A DNA stretch of 7,286 nt, from NCBI GenBank assembly GCA_009927565.1, contig RFMT01000419.1, positions 1 through 7,286 of the forward strand. The letters are read 5' to 3'. A program made the position numbers and the translations under genes. Of the stretch, positions 1-4,908 are shown piece by piece. Source of the DNA: Acidimicrobiia bacterium. GTDB taxonomy: Bacteria; Actinomycetota; Acidimicrobiia; Acidimicrobiales; Ilumatobacteraceae. The notes under the pieces are model-generated. The model was not told the origin of the DNA and ran no database searches. It worked only from the letters and a program-made list of their open reading frames with translations. Position 1 is the stretch's first letter, and every line of letters begins with the position of its first letter.

Positions 1-270
1 TGTCTTCGCGAATTTGGTTTTGACACTCCAGATCTCAACCCCGAATTGTTTGAAGACCCCAATCGAATCGTGCGAATGGGCGAAGCACCGCTTCGGATTG
101 AGATTCTTACCGAAATCGACGGAGTTAATTTCACCGATTGCTCGGCGCGTGCGATAACGCAATCTGTCGCCGGCGAGATAATCCCTCTGATTTCACTAAT
201 TGATCTCAAAGCAAACAAACGAGCAAGTGGCCGCGCTAAAGATCTCGACGACCTCGAAAATCTCCCCTGA
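1..270 (+). CDS. Nucleotidyltransferase-like protein (DUF6036/AbiEii-like), C-terminal part
   Basis: The frame is open from base 1 and ends at TGA 268-270, giving 89 visible residues; the N-terminus lies off the left edge. A TTG at 46 is in frame, but the open frame continues upstream of it, so it is unlikely to be the true start. Seen: a hydrophobic strand pattern (APLRIEILTEIDGVNF), then IIPLISLIDLKANKRASGR and DLDDLENL at the end. This tail, with 'I..IDL.ANKRA.GR..DL.DLE.L', is what I recognise from small proteins of the nucleotidyltransferase superfamily annotated as DUF6036 or AbiEii-like. The catalytic G-S...DxD region would be in the missing N-terminal half, so activity cannot be judged. 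Some relatives are toxin components, while others are stand-alone proteins of unknown role; nothing visible here identifies a partner antitoxin. The gene converges with the DUF1566-like gene 34 bp downstream. Confidence 0.7.
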   Translation, partial: CLREFGFDTPDLNPELFEDPNRIVRMGEAPLRIEILTEIDGVNFTDCSARAITQSVAGEIIPLISLIDLKANKRASGRAKDLDDLENLP

Positions 271-283
271 CTTTTCTCGATCG

Positions 284-304
284 TCTCGATGCGCAGCATC
301 GGGA
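284..304. terminator. Hairpin between convergent genes, possible weak terminator
   Basis: The sequence cgatgc-gca-gcatcg (287-301) is a perfect 6-bp stem with a 3-base loop. It can be extended to about 9 bp (284-304) on the + strand with one G-U pair. It begins 13 bp after the stop of the left gene and abuts the stop of the opposing gene. There is no U-tract on either strand, so it is not a classical intrinsic terminator. The position between two convergent stops is the main support. Confidence 0.3.
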
Positions 305-1663
305 TTAGCCAAAGGCGCGCACGGGCCGAACCCTGAAAGGCGTCGGCGGGTTTTTGTTGCCATCTAAAGTTTGCACACGGTCAAATTGTTGGCCGTCCAT
401 GAAATATTGCGTCCAGGCAGTAGTTGGGTTATAAACACTTGACGTCCAGTAATAACCCTTGTTGAAGCCACCAACTGGCGTGTCGTTGCCCGCAACTCGA
501 TTTTGCGCGAGACGATTGAACGCAACGTCTAGCTCATTTTTTGACGGCAAGAACCAGTCGTCTTTGCCACCACAAACCAGATCATCGGCATACTTTGCCG
601 CATAAGTATTTGCGCCAAACGCGGCGACTATCGCTTGAGTATTGGCGCGACCCATGCCAATAATCTTTGCGACGAGCCATGTCTTTGCCACAGTCTTTGC
701 CGATTCTCCAGGATAAACCGGTGCATTCGGCTTTGATTGCGGTCGAAACGGCAATCGCACACCTTCACACGATTGTGGCGCGATTTCTAAATAGCGACCC
801 CAATATTCGGTTTTGCCCGCGTCGTAAAACACGATGCCACCACCCGGCCCGATATCACCGACATCGCAAACAGGTGCGATTGCTCGACTGCAATTCGCGT
901 TATCTCTTGTCGAGAACACAGTCGACAACGGCGCACCAAGACTTCTCGGGCCGAACGCACGCACTCCAATTACTTGAAAAGGCTGTGGTCTAAAATTTGA
1001 ACCGACATGCGTTGGGCTCTTTAAAAAATTCTTGTTGCTCTTCAACCCGCGAATTATGCCGTTGGCATCAGTGAACTGTGTGCCATCTTGAAACAATTGA
1101 TACCACGCAAAAGATTCGCTGGCCTCTGATGACGTCCAGGTCGGCAGTCCCAGATAATTCAGGCGCCCATCACCTGTAAACGCCCAATAGTTATACAGCG
1201 CATCGAGTTCATCTTTTGACGGCAAAAAATAAATTCCGAAATAACCTGAGTTTCGTGTATAGACATTTTCCTTTTCAGATGCAGTCATCGCTATCGAGTT
1301 CACAATGCCCATGCCGATCGCTTTGTTAGACAACCACGGATAATCGTTAGCCCGAAACATCTCACTGCTCCAAGGGCCCAAGGCCAGTTTCGAAGTGGTT
1401 TGGGCCTCGAGAAATTGGCCCCACCATTGCGGTGAACCTGCGTCATAAAAAATCACGCCGCCGGCAGGGCCTACTGAGCCAACTTTGCAGCCAGTGCCGT
1501 CGTCAGAACAAGCAGGTGAACTCATCGACGGCATTTCTTGCGCGCGCGCAATGTCTCGCGTCTTGTGCATTTTCGAAACCGCGAGTTCGGCCGGCAACAC
1601 AATTGCAAGCAGACTTGCACTCAAAACCGCACAACTTAACTTCAAAAAGCGGCGATTGATCAT
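305..1663 (-). CDS. Exported protein with two DUF1566-like (Lcl C-terminal-type) domains
   Basis: This is a 452-residue protein. ATG 1663 is preferred over an in-frame TTG at 1666, because a TANNNT box lies exactly six bases before the ATG. The N-terminus is a Sec-type signal peptide: INRR, a hydrophobic stretch over about residues 7-24, then a small-residue region near AELAVS. There is no lipobox, so it is probably released or wall-associated. The mature part holds two diverged copies of one domain. Copy 1 (about 52-238) has GSVGPAGGVIFYDAG, FLPSKDELDALYN, WTSSE, FQDGTQF and VRAFG. Copy 2 (about 258-452) has GDIGPGGGIVFYDAG, FLPSKNELDVAFN, WTSS, FMDGQQF and VRAFG at the C-terminus. Each copy is preceded by a cysteine pair (C52/C59 and C258/C266). 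'GGxxFYDxG', 'LPSKxEL' and 'WTSS' are hallmarks of DUF1566-like domains, which are common in exported proteins and of unknown function. It could be an adhesin-like or carbohydrate-binding surface protein, but nothing here shows that. Confidence 0.85.
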   Translation of the reverse strand: MINRRFLKLSCAVLSASLLAIVLPAELAVSKMHKTRDIARAQEMPSMSSPACSDDGTGCKVGSVGPAGGVIFYDAGSPQWWGQFLEAQTTSKLALGPWSSEMFRANDYPWLSNKAIGMGIVNSIAMTASEKENVYTRNSGYFGIYFLPSKDELDALYNYWAFTGDGRLNYLGLPTWTSSEASESFAWYQLFQDGTQFTDANGIIRGLKSNKNFLKSPTHVGSNFRPQPFQVIGVRAFGPRSLGAPLSTVFSTRDNANCSRAIAPVCDVGDIGPGGGIVFYDAGKTEYWGRYLEIAPQSCEGVRLPFRPQSKPNAPVYPGESAKTVAKTWLVAKIIGMGRANTQAIVAAFGANTYAAKYADDLVCGGKDDWFLPSKNELDVAFNRLAQNRVAGNDTPVGGFNKGYYWTSSVYNPTTAWTQYFMDGQQFDRVQTLDGNKNPPTPFRVRPVRAFG

Positions 1664-1675
1664 CAAAACAACCTA
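1664..1675 (-). promoter_or_regulatory. Putative leaderless -10 element for the DUF1566-like gene
   Basis: On the minus strand TAGGTT (1670-1675) is followed by six bases (1664-1669) and then the ATG at 1663. TANNNT is the actinobacterial -10 consensus. A six-base gap would put the transcription start on or next to the ATG, as in leaderless mRNAs. The AGG could instead act as a Shine-Dalgarno about 8 bases upstream, so this is the weakest of the four similar sites. No clear -35 is seen. Confidence 0.35.
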
Positions 1676-1686
1676 CTACCTACTGC

Positions 1687-1700
1687 GAGGCACAAGCCTC
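1687..1700. repeat. Small inverted repeat between the CDGSH-like and DUF1566-like genes
   Basis: gaggc-acaa-gcctc is a perfect 5-bp stem with a 4-base loop. It starts 22 bp downstream of the CDGSH-like gene's stop and ends 23 bp before the DUF1566-like start codon, as read on the minus strand. It could be a weak terminator or an operator. There is no T-tract, and such short palindromes occur by chance. Confidence 0.25.
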
Positions 1701-1722
1701 AACTGGCAAATCGCGTTCGCTT

Positions 1723-1884
1723 CTAGTTTTCTTTCTTGAAAGTCTTCACATATTCAGAAGCTTCGGTCTGACCTTTTGCTGCGAGCGCTGCTGCAATGTC
1801 GGCTTTCACTGCCGCCACAACTTTGTGCGTGCCGTTGCAGTTTTTCTGTTCGTCGGTCGAATATCCGCATCCACATGTACCCAT
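1723..1884 (-). CDS. CDGSH-like iron-sulfur mini-protein (variant spacing)
   Basis: This is a 53-residue protein starting at ATG 1884 and ending at TAG 1723-1725. A GAAAGG ribosome site (1892-1897) sits 7 bases before the ATG. The N-terminus reads CGCGYSTDEQKNCNGTH over residues 4-20, followed by an alanine/lysine-rich, probably helical tail. Three cysteines and one histidine (C4, C6, C16, H20) reproduce the ligand set of CDGSH proteins, which bind a [2Fe-2S] cluster with 3 Cys and 1 His (CxCxxS...CDGSH). Two differences are visible. Asn replaces the Asp of CDGSH, and there is one extra residue between the second and third cysteines compared with mitoNEET. There is no signal peptide or membrane segment, so the protein is probably cytosolic. 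The assignment is by motif only; the alternative is a small zinc-binding protein. The gene is divergent from the DUF2256 gene, and its 3' end is 59 bp before the DUF1566-like start. Confidence 0.7.
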   Translation of the reverse strand: MGTCGCGYSTDEQKNCNGTHKVVAAVKADIAAALAAKGQTEASEYVKTFKKEN

Positions 1885-1891
1885 TTTGTTG

Positions 1892-1897
1892 CCTTTC
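1892..1897 (-). promoter_or_regulatory. Ribosome binding site of the CDGSH-like gene
   Basis: GAAAGG on the minus strand lies 7 bases before ATG 1884. It supports this very short reading frame as a real gene and fixes its start. There is no TANNNT box at the six-base position here, in contrast to the genes on either side. Confidence 0.55.
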
Positions 1898-1947
1898 GCT
1901 ATTTGATGTTTAAATCACTCGCAATGATAACCCAGGTCATCGACAAG

Positions 1948-1959
1948 TAATCTCTAAAT
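1948..1959 (+). promoter_or_regulatory. Putative leaderless -10 element for the DUF2256 gene
   Basis: TAATCT (1948-1953) is followed by six bases and then ATG at 1960. It matches TANNNT, and there is no Shine-Dalgarno in the preceding 20 bases. This suggests a transcript that starts at the ATG and carries the DUF2256 and GNAT genes. No recognisable -35 hexamer is seen 16-18 bases upstream. Confidence 0.5.
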
Positions 1960-2112
1960 ATGTCACAAACAAATCGGGTTCCGAAAATCAAAAACGGTTT
2001 CGCCCCAAAAATTTGTGCGACATGCTCCAAGCCGTTCGAATGGCGCAAAAAGTGGGCCCGCGACTGGCAGAATGTTCGTTACTGCAGCGACCGTTGCCGT
2101 CAAAACTCATAA
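1960..2112 (+). CDS. DUF2256 family zinc-ribbon-like small protein
   Basis: This is a 50-residue protein from ATG 1960 to TAA 2110-2112. It has two cysteine pairs, C19-x2-C22 (ICATC) and C42-x3-C46 (YCSDRCR), flanking the highly characteristic FEWRKKWARDW block (26-36). The order CxxC ... WRKKWxxxWxxVxYCSxxCR is the DUF2256 signature, and the length is typical of the family. The four cysteines presumably hold one zinc ion. The tryptophan/lysine/arginine-rich centre suggests contact with nucleic acid or protein, but no function is established. It is probably the first gene of an operon with the GNAT gene 20 bp downstream. A longer GNAT frame beginning at 2013 would overlap this gene and should not displace it. 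Confidence 0.9.
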   Translation: MSQTNRVPKIKNGFAPKICATCSKPFEWRKKWARDWQNVRYCSDRCRQNS

Positions 2113-2132
2113 CCCAAAGCCAAGATCGCCGC

Positions 2133-3101
2133 ATGCAACATACGATTCGCAACGCAACGCCAAACGACTTTCCGGCAATCGCCGCGTTGCTAACCGCGGT
2201 CTTCACTCACGACAAGATTCCGATCGTGCAAACTGTCGAAGAAGTAGAAGAAGACTTCTCCGGCGATAGTTGCCGACTTGACCACGATGTCATGGTCGTC
2301 GAAGTCGGTTCACAAATCGCTGGCATCGCATACACGATCTTTTTGCCATCAGAAACAAAAGAAGAACGCTGCTACGTCTTCGGTGGCGTGTTGCCAGATT
2401 TTCGGAAAAACGGTGTCGGCACTGCGCTCATGACTTGGGCAGTCAAACACGGCGAGCAACTTTTACAATCAACGGGCCGCACAATTCCTAAATTTTTGCG
2501 CGCTCACGTCAGTCGACTCAATGAGTCTGCAGCAAAACTTTTTGCCCAATTTCAACTACACCCCGTTCGGTTCGAAGAAGACCTGATAATCGATCTCGAC
2601 TCGATTCACGCACCTCAACCGGCGGCAAACTACTCGATCATCCCTTGGTCGAATTCACGAAATGCCGAGGCGCACAGCGTCAAAGATCTCGCGTTTCGCG
2701 ATCACTGGGGTTCAACACCGACAAGCGACGAAAACTGGGAAATATTAGTAACCGGCTCAACCGCACGCACCGAGCATTCGTTTTTCGCCGTCGCCCCTGC
2801 CGACAAAATTATCGGCCTTCTGCTCACGCACCGCTACGAGTCAGACGACGAACTGCTCGGCAAAAAAATCGGCTGGATCGACAAACTCTGCACGCTCTCC
2901 GAATTTCGCAACCAGGCGGTCGCAAAAAACCTCATCGCCCACGCACTCGCAAAATACAAAGCCATCGGCCTCACGCACGCCGCGCTCACGGTCGACACCC
3001 AAAACCCGACAGGCGCACACGGCCTTTATTCAAAACTCGGTTTCGAATTCTTCCGCGGATCAACAACTTTCGAACGCCAAATCCCCCGCGCCCCCAACTA
3101 A
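2133..3101 (+). CDS. Tandem-GNAT acetyltransferase
   Basis: This is a 322-residue protein with two GNAT folds, an arrangement like that of mycothiol synthase (MshD) relatives. The first domain (about 3-155) begins TIRNATPNDFPAIAALL and carries the acetyl-CoA loop VLPDFRKNGVGTALM (R91, G94, G96), matching R/QxxGxG/A. The second (about 165-318) includes FRDHWGSTPTSDENW and ends with LTVDTQNPTGAHGLYSKLGF, a clear GNAT motif B. Its acetyl-CoA loop is FRNQAVAKNL (258-267), in which the usual glycines are replaced by alanines, so it may bind CoA poorly or act structurally. The substrate is not predictable; an amino group on a small molecule is the usual target. I chose ATG 2133 because homology starts there and the frame upstream (to 2013) runs through the DUF2256 gene out of frame. 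No good ribosome site precedes it, so coupling to DUF2256 translation is likely. Confidence 0.85.
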   Translation: MQHTIRNATPNDFPAIAALLTAVFTHDKIPIVQTVEEVEEDFSGDSCRLDHDVMVVEVGSQIAGIAYTIFLPSETKEERCYVFGGVLPDFRKNGVGTALMTWAVKHGEQLLQSTGRTIPKFLRAHVSRLNESAAKLFAQFQLHPVRFEEDLIIDLDSIHAPQPAANYSIIPWSNSRNAEAHSVKDLAFRDHWGSTPTSDENWEILVTGSTARTEHSFFAVAPADKIIGLLLTHRYESDDELLGKKIGWIDKLCTLSEFRNQAVAKNLIAHALAKYKAIGLTHAALTVDTQNPTGAHGLYSKLGFEFFRGSTTFERQIPRAPN

Positions 3102-3119
3102 CCCAACTAACCCAACTAA
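3093..3119 (+). repeat. Perfect 3 x 9-bp tandem repeat carrying three in-frame stops
   Basis: The unit cccaactaa occurs three times without a mismatch at 3093-3101, 3102-3110 and 3111-3119. The first copy supplies the last codons and the TAA of the GNAT gene. Because the unit is a multiple of three, all three TAA codons are in the GNAT frame. It looks like slippage duplication of a stop region. The remaining 84 bp before the next gene hold a G-rich stretch and a 5-bp inverted repeat (gtatc...gatac, 3120-3135) but no clear promoter. Confidence 0.9.
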
Positions 3120-3203
3120 GTATCCAAACAGATACCTCTTCGACACGGGGTGGGGGTGGTGCGCTAACTACGCTCAACACACGGCCAAAAACGGGGGCAA
3201 AGC

Positions 3204-3923
3204 ATGAGCGACAAACCAAATCTCAAACACAACTACGGCACAATCGACAAAGATTACGGGGCCTTCCTCGCCACCCGACCCGAAACCGAAGATGGTCCTA
3301 TATATATGGTCAACCTCATGAAGTATCACGAGGTCGCTCAATATTCAGACGACACGGCCCCGAGTTCGAAGCCGATCTCTGGTCGCGAAGCCGACGATCG
3401 CTACAACCCCGCGTCAATTCTCTCGCGCCTCGGTGCCTCAATAATTTTCGCCGGCGACGTTGTCGGCAACGCAGACGGCCCCGAAGATTGGGACCGCATC
3501 GCCGTCGTGCGCTACCCCACGCGCAAATCTTTTATCGAAATGCAGTCACGCAAAGACTTCGGCGAAAAACATGTCCACAAAGCAGCCGGCATGAAGCGCA
3601 CGATCATCGTTTGCTGTCGCCCAGAAGATCTTTCGCTCGACACCCGCGAGCGACCAAAACCATCTGATGGTCAGTTTTTGACAATGGTCGTGCGCCGCAA
3701 CACCGACAATCAAACAGCATTCAACGCAATACCGAACGCGACAAACTTCTCGGCCGAAGGCACGATCATCGGCGACGGCCGCAAGTGGCAGACGGTGCAA
3801 TTCGCCAACACCCCAACCCCTGACGCCTACATGAAAATCGTCACGAGCCTCGCACCACATGTGGCATCGGGCGACGCATTTGTCGTCGGCATTAACGCCT
3901 CGCTAAACGCAATCACCCAATAA
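3204..3923 (+). CDS. DUF1330-type protein with a probable second ferredoxin-like domain
   Basis: This is a 239-residue protein starting at ATG 3204, six bases after a G-run (3193-3197) that can serve as ribosome site. The N-terminal part (about 28-138) shows GPIYMVNLMKY (31-41), SGREADDRY (59-67), a GDVVG strand (84-88), and then a long conserved block (about 96-130) with WDRIAVVRYPTRKSF, EMQSRKDF and the histidine pair EKHVHKAAGM. These are typical of DUF1330-related proteins, small dimeric alpha/beta-barrel proteins of unknown catalytic role. The C-terminal part (about 156-235) again alternates strand and helix patterns and may be a second diverged ferredoxin-like unit; this is inference. 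There is no signal peptide or membrane segment, so it is cytosolic. It follows the GNAT gene by 102 bp in the same direction and ends 8 bp from the opposing pentapeptide gene. Its codons strongly prefer C at the third position (Asn AAC far exceeds AAT), unlike the glutamate dehydrogenase gene. Confidence 0.8.
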   Translation: MSDKPNLKHNYGTIDKDYGAFLATRPETEDGPIYMVNLMKYHEVAQYSDDTAPSSKPISGREADDRYNPASILSRLGASIIFAGDVVGNADGPEDWDRIAVVRYPTRKSFIEMQSRKDFGEKHVHKAAGMKRTIIVCCRPEDLSLDTRERPKPSDGQFLTMVVRRNTDNQTAFNAIPNATNFSAEGTIIGDGRKWQTVQFANTPTPDAYMKIVTSLAPHVASGDAFVVGINASLNAITQ

Positions 3924-3931
3924 TTTAATTT

Positions 3932-4420
3932 TTACGGATACTTCGTGCCGTCGGGCATCGTCGCACCCGTGAAATCTGCGGTCGTGCGGTTCGAGCGCGA
4001 CAAGTCGGCGCCCGTCAAATTGGCGTCACGCAGATTTGTGTTCAACAAAAATGTGCCAGATAAATCGGCACCCGTGAGATCTGCACCAGACATATCGGCG
4101 TCAACCAAATCGGCGCGGTGCATGTTGGCGATATTCAAATTCGCACCACTCAAGTTGGCTTGATACAAGTTCGCATCCAAAAAGTTTGCGCCAGACAAAT
4201 CGGCGCCAGACAAATTTGCACCAGTTAAATCGGCGCCGGCAAAATTGATCGCCACCAAATATGCACCCGACAAATCGGCGCCGGCCAAGTTCGCGCCAGA
4301 CAATTCGGCACCAGCCTCGACGACTATGCCATTTATAGTTCGCGACCCATCAGCGTCGTCACCACAAGCACCAACCAAAAACGCCGCGCCAATGGCGAAG
4401 CCGACGGCAAACCTTCTCAT
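3932..4420 (-). CDS. Pentapeptide-repeat lipoprotein
   Basis: This is a 162-residue protein. The N-terminus RRFAVGFAIGAAFLVGAC is a lipoprotein signal peptide with lipobox V-G-A-C (C19 becomes the lipidated first residue), so the mature protein should be anchored on the outer face of the cytoplasmic membrane. After a short linker, residues about 36-155 are 24 uninterrupted pentapeptides of the A(D/N)Lxx type (SGANL, AGADL, SGADL and so on). The central residue is L, F or M at every fifth position except R145. Such repeats fold into a right-handed quadrilateral beta-helix, here about six coils. Functions in the family range from DNA mimicry to structural scaffolding, and an exported lipoprotein version is unlikely to act on gyrase. 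The ATG overlaps the TGA of the upstream gene (ATGA, 4417-4420), and an AGG lies 8 bases before the ATG, so the two are translated together. Confidence 0.9.
   Translation of the reverse strand: MRRFAVGFAIGAAFLVGACGDDADGSRTINGIVVEAGAELSGANLAGADLSGAYLVAINFAGADLTGANLSGADLSGANFLDANLYQANLSGANLNIANMHRADLVDADMSGADLTGADLSGTFLLNTNLRDANLTGADLSRSNRTTADFTGATMPDGTKYP
3956..4315 (-). repeat. DNA coding the 24 pentapeptide repeats (15-bp periodicity)
   Basis: The repeat region shows a visible 15-bp periodicity on the + strand, with recurring words such as aaatcggcgcc, gacaaatcggc and gccagacaaat. Copies are diverged, so this is protein-level repetition rather than a fresh tandem array. Near-identical neighbouring units could still allow copy-number change by slippage. 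Confidence 0.8.
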
Positions 4421-4794
4421 CGCTCAAACCTGCTCCATCTGTGAATGCCGAAGTTCGTGTCTTCGTGCCAGGCTTCAACCAGTTTCACCGGGTGCTTGAA
4501 CCGCGCATCGAACTCGGCCTGAAGCCGCTGCTGAATCTCTTTCACGCCGACACGCATCCATGCTTCGAGAGACTCCCAGACAAACACGATCGTCACTCGC
4601 CCCGGCCGCGAATCATCGAGCCACACTTCTTTCGACAAAAACGGAATCTGTTCGAAACCCGGCAACAACGCCTCGCCGAGCGTCCAGATTTCGTGGTCGA
4701 CCGCGAGATATTCATCGACATGCACAGGGTTCATCTCGAACACCAAAACTTCGATCGGCAACCTCTCGCCTTTGAGGTACCGATATTCAGTCAC
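4417..4794 (-). CDS. TIGR03792-like small alpha/beta-barrel protein
   Basis: This is a 125-residue protein starting at GTG 4794 and ending at TGA 4417-4419. The GTG follows two in-frame TAG codons closely and is the first possible start; an ATG at residue 21 would cut into the first strand. Seen: a first strand IEVLVFEM (14-21), DHEIW (33-37), LLPGFEQIPFLSKEVWLDD (43-61), strand VTIVFVWESLEAWM (67-80) and a C-terminal helix. The order 'D.EIWT..L...PGF...EVW......V..V..W.S...W' is what I know from TIGR03792, a family related in fold to antibiotic-biosynthesis monooxygenases (dimeric ferredoxin-like barrels). Its function is unknown. It is the first gene of a two-gene unit with the pentapeptide lipoprotein, overlapping it by 4 bases. 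No Shine-Dalgarno is well placed; a TANNNT box at the six-base position suggests a leaderless message. Confidence 0.75.
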   Translation of the reverse strand: MTEYRYLKGERLPIEVLVFEMNPVHVDEYLAVDHEIWTLGEALLPGFEQIPFLSKEVWLDDSRPGRVTIVFVWESLEAWMRVGVKEIQQRLQAEFDARFKHPVKLVEAWHEDTNFGIHRWSRFER

Positions 4795-4806
4795 ACTGCA
4801 AAACTA
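4795..4806 (-). promoter_or_regulatory. Putative leaderless -10 element for the TIGR03792-like gene
   Basis: On the minus strand TAGTTT (4801-4806) is followed by six bases and the GTG start at 4794. The nearest purine-rich sequence, GAGG, is 17 bases away, too far for a normal ribosome site. The same hexamer at the same distance precedes the divergent glutamate dehydrogenase gene. The 114-bp intergenic region 4795-4908 therefore appears to carry two outward promoters. Confidence 0.5.
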
Positions 4807-4896
4807 CTAAACCTCGATCAATCAAAGCGAGGGCCTGTTCATCAATATTTCACCCAATAGATAGGAAACCGTCTTTTTGAGGTCATCTCGCCTTTC

Positions 4897-4908
4897 TAGT
4901 TTTCAGAA
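4897..4908 (+). promoter_or_regulatory. Putative leaderless -10 element for glutamate dehydrogenase
   Basis: TAGTTT (4897-4902) is followed by six bases and ATG 4909. There is no Shine-Dalgarno in the preceding 15 bases. The T-run with ttttga at 4875-4880 lies 16 bases upstream of the -10 and is a poor -35 at best. The arrangement fits a leaderless transcript beginning at the ATG. Confidence 0.55.

Noticed and set aside
1..270. Evidence for a toxin-antitoxin module at the left edge
   Set aside because: Only the C-terminal part of the nucleotidyltransferase-like protein is visible and there is no partner gene in the window, so the module cannot be supported.
1903..1918. FNR/CRP-like site (TTGAT ... 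ATCA) upstream of the CDGSH-like gene
   Set aside because: The half-sites are separated by six bases instead of the four of an FNR box and the outer bases do not match. Short AT-rich palindromes of this quality are common.
2013..2132. N-terminal extension of the GNAT gene
   Set aside because: This stretch is coding for DUF2256 in another frame, with a very clear family signature, and the extension shows no GNAT similarity.
2645..3667. Long + strand frame of 340 codons across the GNAT end and the DUF1330-type gene
   Set aside because: Its product is Arg/Pro/His-rich low-complexity sequence with no domain. It overlaps two well-supported genes in another frame and spans their intergenic repeat. 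It is a by-product of the C-rich third positions.
3956..4315. CRISPR-like or satellite array
   Set aside because: The periodic words are the codons of pentapeptide repeats in a complete lipoprotein gene. Units are 15 bp and diverged, with no spacers.
4441..4860. 139-codon + strand frame antisense to the TIGR03792-like gene
   Set aside because: It is a shadow of a supported minus-strand gene, with no recognisable domain, no ribosome site, and a His/Arg-rich composition.
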